Source: a virus. From it: 36,318 bases of DNA. Shown here one piece after another: positions 16,872 through 25,231 of this stretch. The notes under the pieces were generated by a model. The model saw only the letters and a list, made by a program, of their open reading frames with translations, was not told the origin of the DNA and did not search any database. The stretch covers positions 1 to 36,318 of the IMG/VR virus record IMGVR_UViG_3300021963_000350; one strand, 5' to 3'. Position 1 is the first letter of the stretch. Every line of letters begins with the position of its first letter. Both the position numbers and the translations under genes were made by a program.

Positions 16872-19800
16872 ATGGCACTTAAATTTAGACGTGGGACAAC
16901 CGCACAGAAATCAGGTTCGTTAGCATTCGGAGAACCATTCGTAAACACCGATTTAAACACATTACAAATTGGTGGACCTTCCGGAGATATCACATTAGGA
17001 ACAACGGGCGAAAGCTCCGCATTTGCAGGCGTATCTATATCAGCATCATCTTTTATTAGTGGAGCCGCACTTAAAATCACAGGCAACGCAGCAATTGATG
17101 GTAACTTAACATTGGGAGGTGCAATCACAATTGGTGATGCAACCGCTGATACTGTTAACGTTGTCGCAAGTTTAAGTTCATCTTTAATCCCTTCCAACGA
17201 TAATACATTTGATGTTGGTAGAAATGATAAAAGATATAGAGCAGTTTATAGTAATACCCTAAGCGCAAGTGTATTAGAAATTGAATCTGGCAGCTGGGCT
17301 GAAGTTAGATTAAAAAATTCATCAACGGGTATAGATTATCATATCCAAAATACAGCAGGAGGAAACTTTAGTATTCATAATGCAGAAATAGGAACATCTG
17401 TATTCAGAATAGATTCTGGCTCATCGGCACAAACTTCTCACGGACATTTCTTTGGAAATTTAAATGTAAGTGGTACATTAAATACGGCAAATAATGTATT
17501 AGCTAGTTCTATTACCGCTTCAGAAGGATTTAGTGGCTCGGTAAGTGGTATAGGAAACGTTTCAGCTTACTCATCTTCTGTAAATAGCAGATTGGTAGTA
17601 GTAGAAGGTGTTTCAGCATCAGCAGCTGGAGCATTGAATAGTGTAAGTGGAGCATTTGCTACAACTATTTCTACATTGGGAGGTAATTACGCAACCGATG
17701 CAGAATTATCAGCAGTATCCGCAGCAGTAGCTGTAAGAGATGCTGCACAAGATGTATTGATTTCATCATTACAATCAAATGTAGTAAGCGCATCAGTATT
17801 TAATACATTCTCTACATCAGTAGATAGTAGATTAGATAGTGTTGAATTAGTTTCAGCATCAGCAGCATCCGCTTTAAATAGTGTAAGTGGAGCATTTGCA
17901 ATTAGAACAGCAGGTATTGATAGTACAATATCAACTTTATCTTCTTCGGTAGATAGTAGATTAGATAGTGTTGAATTAGTTTCAGCATCAGCAGCATCCG
18001 CTTTAAATAGTGTAAGTGGAGCATTTAACACAACTATTGGAAACTTAGGAAGTACTTACGCAACTGACGCAGAATTAAGTTCAGTATCAGGCGCATTTGC
18101 TACAAGAGTAGCTGGAATTGATAGTACAATAACATCATTATCAACTTCGGTAGATAGTAGATTAGATAGTGTTGAATTAGTTTCAGCATCAGCAGCATCA
18201 GCATTGAATTCATTGAGTTCAAGCGCTTCTTCGGCATACGCTAAAGTAGGTGCAGCAAATACATTTAATGGCAACCAAACAATTAGTGGTTCATTAATTG
18301 TAACACAAGATTTAGTTATTGGAGGTTCTGCTTCAATTCAGCACGTAACTTCTTCTCAACTTAATATAGCAGATAATATCATCACTGTTAATACAATCAA
18401 CCCAACCGTTAGATTTGGTGGATTGGCAGTAATTGATAGTGGTTCAGCAGGAATAAGTGGTTCATTCTTATATGATTCAGTACAAGATGAGTTTGTATTC
18501 GTACATAAAGGAGATGGTACTAACATTACATCATCTCACTTCTTAGTAGGACCTGAAACATATAATGATTTAGGTAACGAAACATATTTGTCAGCAAATA
18601 AGGTTATTAAATCAAAAGGAAACGAACATATTGTTGAATCAAACATTACTGATAATGGAACAACAATCACATTGGGTTCTAATACTTCAGTAACGGGTAC
18701 ATTGGTAGCAACCGGAACTTCATTAGTTTCCGCTTCAGCACAAATAACCTTATCTTCTACGACTGGATATTCAACATTTAGTTCATCGTTAGCAGCAACT
18801 GATGCAGCTCAGGATATTACAATTTCAACTCTATCTTCTTCAGTAAATAGTAGATTATTAGTAGTTGAGGCAGTTTCTCAATCAGCAGCATCAGCACTTA
18901 ATTCATTTAGTGCAAGTAACGCAGCAACCGATGCAACTCAAACAACTAATATAACAACTGCAACAACCGCAGCAGCAGGAGCATTCGCTTCAGCATCGGC
19001 ATATAGTGCTAGTGCAGCAGTTGTAGATGCAGCACAGGATGTGTTAATTGCATCTTTAAGAACTAATGTGGTGAGTGCATCAGTATTTACTACATTCTCA
19101 ACTTCAGTAGATAGTAGATTAGATTCAGTAGAATTGGTATCAGCATCAGCAGCTGGAGCATTGAATAGTGTAAGTGGAGCATTTGCAACAACGATAGGTA
19201 ACTTAGATAATACTTACGCAACTGATGCTAGTGTAACATCTGTATCAGGCGCATTTGCTACAACAATTTCAAATTTAGGAAGTACCTACGCAACTGATGC
19301 AGAATTAAGTACTGTTTCTGGCGCATTTGCTACAACAATAGGAAACTTAAATTCAACTTACGCAACTGATGCGGAATTAAGCACTGTATCAGGCGCTATT
19401 GCAACCAGAGATGCAGGACAAGATTCTACAATATCAACTTTATCTTCTTCAGTAGCAAGTAGATTAGTTACATTAGAGACAAAAGATATTACAATCACAT
19501 TAACAGGCGATGTGACTGGTACGGGAACAATTACCGATTTAGGTAACGTATCGTTCGCAACAACTGTAGCAGCAAATTCAGTAGCATTAGGAACGGATAC
19601 AACGGGTAACTATATGAGTGATTTAACTCAAGGTACCGGTGTAACAATTACACATACTCCTGGAGAAGGTTCAAATGCAACAATTGCAATTGGACAAGCA
19701 GTAGCAACTTCATCTGATGTTAGATTTAACTCAATAGGTGTTGGTGTGGCAGCAAGTGCAACTCCTGGTAGAATTGATGCAAGTGGTGATATTGTGGCAT

Positions 19801-20126
19801 TCTCAACTTCTGATAGAAACTTTAAAGAGAACATTACTCCAATCGAAAATCCAATTGAAAAAATCAGAAAGATTAGTGGTAACACATATGATTGGAAAGA
19901 AGATATGAAAGAGTTCCATGGTTTCGAAGGAAATGATGTGGGTGTGATTGCACAAGAAATTGAAGCAGTATTACCACAATTAGTAACAACAAGAGAAACC
20001 GGATATAAAGCAGTTAAATACGATAAATTAGTAGCATTACTAATCGAAGGTATAAAAGAACAACAAATACAAATAGAAAACCTAAAATTAGAAGTTGAAG
20101 GTTTGAAGAAACAAAAAGGGTTATAA
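16872..20126 (+). CDS. Long tail fibre with docking segment, coiled-coil repeats and S74 chaperone domain
   Basis: 1084 residues. Starts with the docking segment (MALKFRRGTTAQKSGSLAFGE). A beta module SNDNTFDVGRNDKRYRAVYS near 110-130 is paralogous to one in the 1506-residue protein. The shaft has SSVDSRLDSVELVSASAASA repeats of 43-67 residue spacing. An inserted 'VRFGGLAVIDSGS...SGSFLYDS' module (bases about 18410-18710) is paralogous to one in the 1016-residue protein. The C terminus is an S74 self-cleaving chaperone (978-1084): TSDRNFKEN gives Ser980 and Lys985 as the expected dyad, followed by ISGNTYDWKE and GVIAQEIEAVLPQLV and a helical tail. The S74 domain is closely related to that of the upstream gene, which points to duplication. 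The glycosyltransferase gene follows after 4 bases. Confidence 0.84.
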   Translation: MALKFRRGTTAQKSGSLAFGEPFVNTDLNTLQIGGPSGDITLGTTGESSAFAGVSISASSFISGAALKITGNAAIDGNLTLGGAITIGDATADTVNVVASLSSSLIPSNDNTFDVGRNDKRYRAVYSNTLSASVLEIESGSWAEVRLKNSSTGIDYHIQNTAGGNFSIHNAEIGTSVFRIDSGSSAQTSHGHFFGNLNVSGTLNTANNVLASSITASEGFSGSVSGIGNVSAYSSSVNSRLVVVEGVSASAAGALNSVSGAFATTISTLGGNYATDAELSAVSAAVAVRDAAQDVLISSLQSNVVSASVFNTFSTSVDSRLDSVELVSASAASALNSVSGAFAIRTAGIDSTISTLSSSVDSRLDSVELVSASAASALNSVSGAFNTTIGNLGSTYATDAELSSVSGAFATRVAGIDSTITSLSTSVDSRLDSVELVSASAASALNSLSSSASSAYAKVGAANTFNGNQTISGSLIVTQDLVIGGSASIQHVTSSQLNIADNIITVNTINPTVRFGGLAVIDSGSAGISGSFLYDSVQDEFVFVHKGDGTNITSSHFLVGPETYNDLGNETYLSANKVIKSKGNEHIVESNITDNGTTITLGSNTSVTGTLVATGTSLVSASAQITLSSTTGYSTFSSSLAATDAAQDITISTLSSSVNSRLLVVEAVSQSAASALNSFSASNAATDATQTTNITTATTAAAGAFASASAYSASAAVVDAAQDVLIASLRTNVVSASVFTTFSTSVDSRLDSVELVSASAAGALNSVSGAFATTIGNLDNTYATDASVTSVSGAFATTISNLGSTYATDAELSTVSGAFATTIGNLNSTYATDAELSTVSGAIATRDAGQDSTISTLSSSVASRLVTLETKDITITLTGDVTGTGTITDLGNVSFATTVAANSVALGTDTTGNYMSDLTQGTGVTITHTPGEGSNATIAIGQAVATSSDVRFNSIGVGVAASATPGRIDASGDIVAFSTSDRNFKENITPIENPIEKIRKISGNTYDWKEDMKEFHGFEGNDVGVIAQEIEAVLPQLVTTRETGYKAVKYDKLVALLIEGIKEQQIQIENLKLEVEGLKKQKGL
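17822..18199 (+). repeat. Long direct repeats inside the 1084-residue fibre gene
   Basis: A 76-bp stretch at 17822-17897 (starting agatagtagattagatag) recurs without a mismatch at 17951-18026, an offset of 129 bases (43 codons). Its first 48 bases recur again at 18152-18199. The copies encode SRLDSVELVSASAASALNSV. Such in-frame identical repeats allow shaft length change by recombination. Confidence 0.9.
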
Positions 20127-20130
20127 TTTA

Positions 20131-21129
20131 ATGTACGATGTTTATTACACCACCGCTGGAGGACCTTGGTTCAACAGCGGTGCTGATATATGGGTAACCG
20201 AATGGATAAAAGAAGTGGCACCTAACTTAGAAGTTAAGCCACTTCTTCTTTTTCATAGAAAAAAGCCAGATAATTATCAACAATTTAATATTGATATAGA
20301 CCATATATGGGAAACATCGGAAGATGAAATCATAAAGATACTAAATAATGCCAGACGTATTCACATATTACATGGTCATTATACTCCAACCAGAGCTATA
20401 CATCAAAATTTGGAAAAGATTAATTCAATTGTTTTCCATAATTTAACAAAAGTGTCTTTAATGGCACAAATGGGTAAAGATGAATATCTTCATTGGTATG
20501 GTAATTGGGAATATGAAAGCGAATTAATTAACAAAATTAAAAATAAAATATGGGTAGGATTATATCATTTCCCATATCAAACCGAAAATTTATATCACAT
20601 ACCAAATGTATATAAATTTATACATAATAAAGAACTTTCAAACTCAACGGAAATAGGATATGCGGCGAGAGTAGAGGGAAGAAAGAATGTTGAATATATG
20701 GATGGATTAGGTGGATATATTTCTACCAATACAGAAACATTCAACAAATATTATAAAAAGAAATATGGATACAGATTCGAAAAATCAAAGATTTATAAAT
20801 TTGATTTCAAATATAAAGAAAGGTTCTACGGACTTGATTGGGGAATATCTCATTCTTGCTTTGAACATGAACCATTTGGATACGGAATTTTTGAAGCAGT
20901 GGATTGGGGTAAACTTCCAATATTACACGAAAGATGGCACGTACCACTTGATTATAAATACAAAGCGATTGACAAGGAAACATTTAAGCAGACCTACGAA
21001 ACGATTTGTAACGATGATTACGAAACCCGTAAAAAAGAGTTTGAAAAACTTAAAAATTGGATGATAAAATACTTTTCAAACAAAGATGAATGGAAACAAA
21101 AACTTTTAGATATTTATAACGGAGAATAA
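20131..21129 (+). CDS. Glycosyltransferase, GT4-like (GT-B fold)
   Basis: 332 residues. The C-terminal half carries the retaining GT-B signature EHEPFGYGIFEAVDWGKLP (from residue 245), with the E-x7-E pair Glu247/Glu255 that binds the nucleotide-sugar donor in GT4-type enzymes. GYAARVEGRKN (176-186) matches the usual 'G-x-x-x-R-x-x-x-R-K' donor-site loop. The N terminus (TTAGGPWFNSGADIW) fits the Gly-rich acceptor-side loop. There is no signal peptide or membrane segment, so it would act in the infected cell's cytoplasm. It lies 4 bases after an S74 fibre gene and 11 before the Hint/LamG fibre gene, so glycosylation of virion fibres is a reasonable inference; host-surface modification is the alternative. 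Its first 125 coding bases hold two strong nested hairpins. Confidence 0.78.
   Translation: MYDVYYTTAGGPWFNSGADIWVTEWIKEVAPNLEVKPLLLFHRKKPDNYQQFNIDIDHIWETSEDEIIKILNNARRIHILHGHYTPTRAIHQNLEKINSIVFHNLTKVSLMAQMGKDEYLHWYGNWEYESELINKIKNKIWVGLYHFPYQTENLYHIPNVYKFIHNKELSNSTEIGYAARVEGRKNVEYMDGLGGYISTNTETFNKYYKKKYGYRFEKSKIYKFDFKYKERFYGLDWGISHSCFEHEPFGYGIFEAVDWGKLPILHERWHVPLDYKYKAIDKETFKQTYETICNDDYETRKKEFEKLKNWMIKYFSNKDEWKQKLLDIYNGE
20151..20182 (+). other. Nested hairpin at the 5' end of the glycosyltransferase coding sequence
   Basis: Perfect 8-bp inverted repeat CACCGCTG (20151-20158) / CAGCGGTG (20175-20182). Inside the 16-base loop, GACC (20162-20165) can pair with GGTT (20168-20171), one pair being G-T. 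It starts 20 bases after the A of the ATG. Confidence 0.6.
20210..20253 (+). other. Terminator-like hairpin inside the glycosyltransferase coding sequence
   Basis: Outer 10-bp perfect stem AAGAAGTGGC (20210-20219) / GCCACTTCTT (20238-20247), inner 6-bp stem TAACTT (20223-20228) / AAGTTA (20231-20236), then C and five T. It has the shape of an intrinsic terminator but lies in frame within the gene, around codons 27-41. Confidence 0.6.
21110..21118 (+). promoter_or_regulatory. ATATTTATA motif, candidate late promoter
   Basis: Lies in the last codons of the glycosyltransferase gene and ends 22 bases before the ATG at 21141. It is the only copy that sits inside a coding sequence, but the spacing to the next start is typical. 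Confidence 0.5.
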
Positions 21130-21140
21130 TACTAAATAAC

Positions 21141-22886
21141 ATGCCAAAAACAAATTTATCATTAGGTAATTTATACAGAGCAGTAAGTGGTTCGGTAAGA
21201 GTTGCTCAAGCAGTTTCATTAGCCGGTTTAGCAGGTTCAGCCGTAAATAGTAGTATAGCATCATTTGCTATCGATTCTGTTACCACACAATTACCAACAT
21301 ATACATATATAGTTGAATCAACAGATGAATCTGCTTCATTTAGTTTTGGTAGTGCTGGAACACTACATAGTACTAAAGTAGCAACTGTGGCTAACAACTA
21401 TACTTGCTCATTTAGTAATGCAAATTTCACAGTACCTTCTTCTACATTAGGTAGTTCACCATCTTTTACAATTAGACCCGCAGCAATTAACGTATCATCG
21501 TATTCTGAAGCTGAATCTCAATTAACAATGAAGTATGAAGATGGATTCAACATAAATGCAACGGGTTATGGTACTATATCTAATAAAACTTTATATGCGG
21601 TGGATGTATATAATACAATCAACCAACCGGATTTTTGTTTATTATTTGGAACAAAAGTAACAAAAGCAGATGGTACTGAAATAAATGTTGAAGATTTACA
21701 AATTGGAGATAGTATTAAAGCGTGGGTGCCTACAAATTTACCAGATGAATCTTTGGATATGGAATCCGAACAAGTTGAATGGAGATTTCATATGTTAGAA
21801 CAAAATGGAGGAGAAACACAAAACGTTTTGGTTTCTGATTTAGTATTTAACTTTGCTAGTGGATATTTTTCAATTAATGATGGGTTAATTAAAGCAACAG
21901 GAACTCACCCTCTTTGGGTATTTGATAACGAAATTGAAAAATACAAATTTAAATTAGTTGAAGATATTTTACCTGGTGATAAATTAGTAAAATATGAGGC
22001 TAATACTATTACAGAAATTGAAGTAACAAATATAGAAATTATAGAAGAAGATGTAGAAATTGTAACTATTAACGTAGAACAATCTGACGTTTACATTTCA
22101 AATGGTTTAATTTCTCACAATAAAGGAACAGCTACACAACCATATATCCCATCAACAGGATTAAGAATGTATGTTGACCCTTCAAAAGCTCAATCTTTCC
22201 CATCACAAACACTCCCATCTACCGGTACACCAACTGTAGACTGGTTGGATTTAAGTGGTTGGGGAACTGGTATAAGACCAAGAGCACAAGCTCCATTGGC
22301 TGCCGGTTCAAATCCTTCATATAACGCAGGAGCAACTAGAAAAGAAAAATATTACGCATTTAATGGTTCTGACCAAGCATTTTATAAAGATTCTTCATCT
22401 AATATTAATGGTGGAATATCTCAATTCAATGTAACAGCAGGTACAATTCATATGTGGGTTAGACCTACAACAACATTAGGAACTTCAACAAGAACATTGT
22501 TTGATTATAATGGATTTTATGGTATGGCTATCGAATCTACTGATAGTTCCACATTAAATAGATTAAAATTTTATTCATCAACATTGGGTGATTCGGTACA
22601 GGTAACAACATCACTTTCATCAAATGTTTGGTATTTAATATCAGTAGCATTTGGAAGTGGTACGGCTCCTCAATTCTATGTTGATGGAGTTGCCGTTGGT
22701 TCATTATCAGCATCCGCAACAATAAGCGCACCAGCATCATCTGATTATGTAGTTATTGGTGCAAATGATGGATTTTCATCATTTTGGAATGGTCAAATTG
22801 GGCCTGTATTATTTTACAATATTAAACAAACATTGGCAGAAGTAGACCAAGTATTTGATTATTTCTCACCAACATATAAAGTTTAA
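21141..22886 (+). CDS. Fibre protein with intein-like Hint domain and C-terminal LamG lectin domain
   Basis: 581 residues in three parts. Residues 1-165 are a Ser-rich beta region. Residues 166-327 are a Hint (hedgehog/intein) domain without endonuclease: block A CLLFGTKVTKADGTEINVED starts at Cys166, block B TGTH is at 253-256, and the C-terminal block DVYISNGLISHN ends in His326-Asn327. The next residue is Lys328, not Cys/Ser/Thr, so normal splicing lacks its second nucleophile; N- or C-terminal self-cleavage remains possible. Residues 340-581 resemble a LamG/concanavalin-like lectin domain (YYAFNGSDQAFYKD; GTIHMWVRP; QFYVDGVAVGSL; SFWNGQIGPVLFYN). It is probably a carbohydrate-binding adhesin that can shed or expose its lectin head. 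It stands just after the glycosyltransferase gene and before the sheath gene. Confidence 0.8.
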   Translation: MPKTNLSLGNLYRAVSGSVRVAQAVSLAGLAGSAVNSSIASFAIDSVTTQLPTYTYIVESTDESASFSFGSAGTLHSTKVATVANNYTCSFSNANFTVPSSTLGSSPSFTIRPAAINVSSYSEAESQLTMKYEDGFNINATGYGTISNKTLYAVDVYNTINQPDFCLLFGTKVTKADGTEINVEDLQIGDSIKAWVPTNLPDESLDMESEQVEWRFHMLEQNGGETQNVLVSDLVFNFASGYFSINDGLIKATGTHPLWVFDNEIEKYKFKLVEDILPGDKLVKYEANTITEIEVTNIEIIEEDVEIVTINVEQSDVYISNGLISHNKGTATQPYIPSTGLRMYVDPSKAQSFPSQTLPSTGTPTVDWLDLSGWGTGIRPRAQAPLAAGSNPSYNAGATRKEKYYAFNGSDQAFYKDSSSNINGGISQFNVTAGTIHMWVRPTTTLGTSTRTLFDYNGFYGMAIESTDSSTLNRLKFYSSTLGDSVQVTTSLSSNVWYLISVAFGSGTAPQFYVDGVAVGSLSASATISAPASSDYVVIGANDGFSSFWNGQIGPVLFYNIKQTLAEVDQVFDYFSPTYKV

Positions 22887-22912
22887 TTAAATGTTGTTTT
22901 GAAATAAAAGAT

Positions 22913-22922
22913 TATATTTATA
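22913..22922 (+). promoter_or_regulatory. TATATTTATA motif upstream of the sheath gene
   Basis: Full 10-mer ending 29 bases before the ATG at 22952. TTTTG occurs at 22897-22901, but only 11 bases upstream of the motif, not the 19-21 expected for a host -33/-7 pair. Confidence 0.6.
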
Positions 22923-22951
22923 GTAGACATTAAAAATTAAATAAGCATAAA

Positions 22952-25183
22952 ATGGCAGAAAAATTAGTATCACCAGGAGTTTTCACTAAAGAGAACGACT
23001 TATCATTTTTACAACAAGGTGTAGCAGAAATAGGAGCGGCATTCGTTGGTCCATTCTTAGAAGGACCATTAGTTCCAACAATTGTTAATTCTCAAGCAGA
23101 TTTAGAAACATGGTTTGGTAAAGCCGATGGAACATATTATACACCATTAGCAGCTCAAAGTTATTTGAGAGAAGCAGGTACTGCAACTATTTGTAGAGTA
23201 GCTGGTGTAGGTGGATATGTAGAAACAGCCCCATTGTTGTTAACTGTACAATCTGGTTCAGTAACACAATCAGTAGGTATTTTATTTAATAGTGTATTAG
23301 CATCTAACGCTGGTTTCGTAGGTACAACTTTGGATACTGATGATGAAGGAGATTTCTTATTATCAGGCTCTAACGCTGGATTATTATCAGCTTCTTTAGA
23401 TGTGGAAGATACAAATGATATCGAAGCTGTATTTGGAACATCTCCATTTGGTTCTAAAAAACCTTATGTATATGGATTCTTTAAAAATACATCAATCACT
23501 TTTGATGCAAATGCAAGTTCATCTGTAACTGTATTAGGTAATCAATCATTTACATTTGATGCACAGGAAGCATTAACTCCTATGTTCAAATCACAACAAA
23601 TTAGTGGTGAGAGATATGACCTTTTCCAAATTGAAACAATCGGAGCAGGTAACGCAGCAAACAACAAAATTAAAATAGGTATTTCAAATATTAAAGCAGC
23701 TGGTTCAGTAAATGGTACTGATTATGGTACATTCACTGTAACTGTAAGAGCATTTGGAGATACAAATAAAAAGAAGAGTGTATTAGAAACATTCGCAAAT
23801 GTAAACTTAGACCCTAATTCTCCAAACTATATTGCAAGAGTAATTGGTGATAGAAAATTATCTATTGCAAACGATGGTAAAATCACAACATCAGGCGATT
23901 GGGTAAATCAATCTAAATACATTAGAATAGCAAACTTAAATACCGCAGCTCCTGTACAGGCAGTTCCATTTGGACATGAAAAATATAAATTACCAATTTC
24001 AGCATCTACATCAGTAAGTGCTAATGTTCCTGTTGTTACATTTGTAACCGCTTCAGCAACACAATTTGGTGGTATCGATTTGGATGGTAATGTAGATAAC
24101 AAAATCTATATGAAACCAATTCCAAACGGAGCAAGTGCTGGTTCAAACGCAGTATTTGGATTAGATGTAGCAAATGGTGGTTCTTTATCAGTAGGTTCTT
24201 CAGCAGCACAATTCGTTGTAGCATTCCAAGAAGGATTTGATGGTATGAACCCAGCAACTCCAATTTACAAAGGAGCTGATATTACCGGAGGAAACACACA
24301 AGGATTTAACTTATCATCTTCTACTTCTTCAGGTTCAGTAGCATATATGAAACACATCAACGCATTATCAAATGCAGATGAGTGGGATATCAATATGATT
24401 GTTGTGCCAGGCGTAACTAAGAATGACCACTCTTATGTTCACACAGCAGTTGTTGATATGGTTGAACAAAGAGCAGATGCGTTCTTCATTACTGAAATGG
24501 CAATAGCAGGTGTTGGAATATCTTCAACAAACACAAAAGCAGGTGAGTTAGATACTAACTACGCAGCAACTTACTACCCTTGGGTTAAGACAATTGATAT
24601 TAACACTAATAAGTTAGTAACTGTTCCACCTTCAGTATTGCTACCAGCAGTATTTGCAGCAAACGATAGAGTAGCAGCAGAATGGTTCGCACCAGCTGGA
24701 TTGAATAGAGGTGGATTAATCGGAGCAGTAGATGTATTAGATAGATTAACTCAATCCGAAAGAGATACATTATACGAAGCAAAGGTAAACCCAATCTGCC
24801 AGTTCCCTGGACAAGGTATTGTGGTATGGGGACAAAAGACCTTACAAGATAAACCATCAGCATTAGATAGAATCAACGTAAGAAGATTATTATTAACTGT
24901 TAGAAAGTATATCGCTTCAACTTCTAAGTATTTAGTGTTTGAGCAAAATACATCAACAACGAGAAATAGATTCTTAAATATCGTTAATCCTTATTTAGAA
25001 TCAATCCAACAAAGACAAGGTTTATACGCTTTCAGAGTAGTAATGGATGAAACTAACAATACACCAGATGTAGTTGATAGAAACATTATGAAAGGCGCTA
25101 TTTACTTACAACCAACTAAGACAGCTGAATTCATTCAAATTGATTTCAATATCTTACCAACTGGGGCAACTTTTAACGGATAA
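22952..25183 (+). CDS. Contractile tail sheath protein, gp18-like
   Basis: 743 residues. The N-terminal signature LVSPGVFTKENDLSFLQQG followed by IGAAFVGPFLEGP is typical of T4-like sheath proteins. The C-terminal region has LLLTVRKYIASTSKYLVFEQ and the closing strand block AIYLQPTKTAEFIQIDFNIL, which form the conserved inner domain gripping tube and neighbours. It is longer than T4 gp18 (659 residues), with the extra length probably in the outward-facing middle part (about 100-450), which is variable in this family. The tube gene follows 48 bases later, the invariant order 18-19. Codons are biased to aac/ttc, consistent with an abundant protein. Confidence 0.95.
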   Translation: MAEKLVSPGVFTKENDLSFLQQGVAEIGAAFVGPFLEGPLVPTIVNSQADLETWFGKADGTYYTPLAAQSYLREAGTATICRVAGVGGYVETAPLLLTVQSGSVTQSVGILFNSVLASNAGFVGTTLDTDDEGDFLLSGSNAGLLSASLDVEDTNDIEAVFGTSPFGSKKPYVYGFFKNTSITFDANASSSVTVLGNQSFTFDAQEALTPMFKSQQISGERYDLFQIETIGAGNAANNKIKIGISNIKAAGSVNGTDYGTFTVTVRAFGDTNKKKSVLETFANVNLDPNSPNYIARVIGDRKLSIANDGKITTSGDWVNQSKYIRIANLNTAAPVQAVPFGHEKYKLPISASTSVSANVPVVTFVTASATQFGGIDLDGNVDNKIYMKPIPNGASAGSNAVFGLDVANGGSLSVGSSAAQFVVAFQEGFDGMNPATPIYKGADITGGNTQGFNLSSSTSSGSVAYMKHINALSNADEWDINMIVVPGVTKNDHSYVHTAVVDMVEQRADAFFITEMAIAGVGISSTNTKAGELDTNYAATYYPWVKTIDINTNKLVTVPPSVLLPAVFAANDRVAAEWFAPAGLNRGGLIGAVDVLDRLTQSERDTLYEAKVNPICQFPGQGIVVWGQKTLQDKPSALDRINVRRLLLTVRKYIASTSKYLVFEQNTSTTRNRFLNIVNPYLESIQQRQGLYAFRVVMDETNNTPDVVDRNIMKGAIYLQPTKTAEFIQIDFNILPTGATFNG

Positions 25184-25194
25184 TTTCAAAAGTA

Positions 25195-25204
25195 AATATT
25201 TATA
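25195..25204 (+). promoter_or_regulatory. AATATTTATA motif upstream of the tube gene
   Basis: Ends 27 bases before the ATG at 25232. The tube gene can thus be transcribed separately from the sheath gene, and a strong terminator closes it. Confidence 0.58.
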
Positions 25205-25231
25205 TAAAGAAAACAATTAAATTAAAATAAG

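Noticed and set aside
16872-17000. Mtd-like N-terminal segment as a sign of a diversity-generating retroelement
   Set aside because: No reverse transcriptase gene, no template/variable repeat pair with adenine-specific changes, and no C-lectin Mtd head is visible in the window.
17822-18199. Regularly spaced repeats as a CRISPR array
   Set aside because: The repeats are in frame within a fibre gene, unevenly spaced (129 and 201 bases), and separated by related coding sequence rather than unique spacers.
20711-21064. 117-codon + strand frame inside the glycosyltransferase gene
   Set aside because: The glycosyltransferase frame carries clear donor-site motifs over the same bases. The alternative frame has none.
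22897-22922. TTTTG plus TATATTTATA as a complete host promoter upstream of the sheath gene
   Set aside because: Spacing is 11 bases rather than 19-21. The motif is kept, but as a phage-type signal only.
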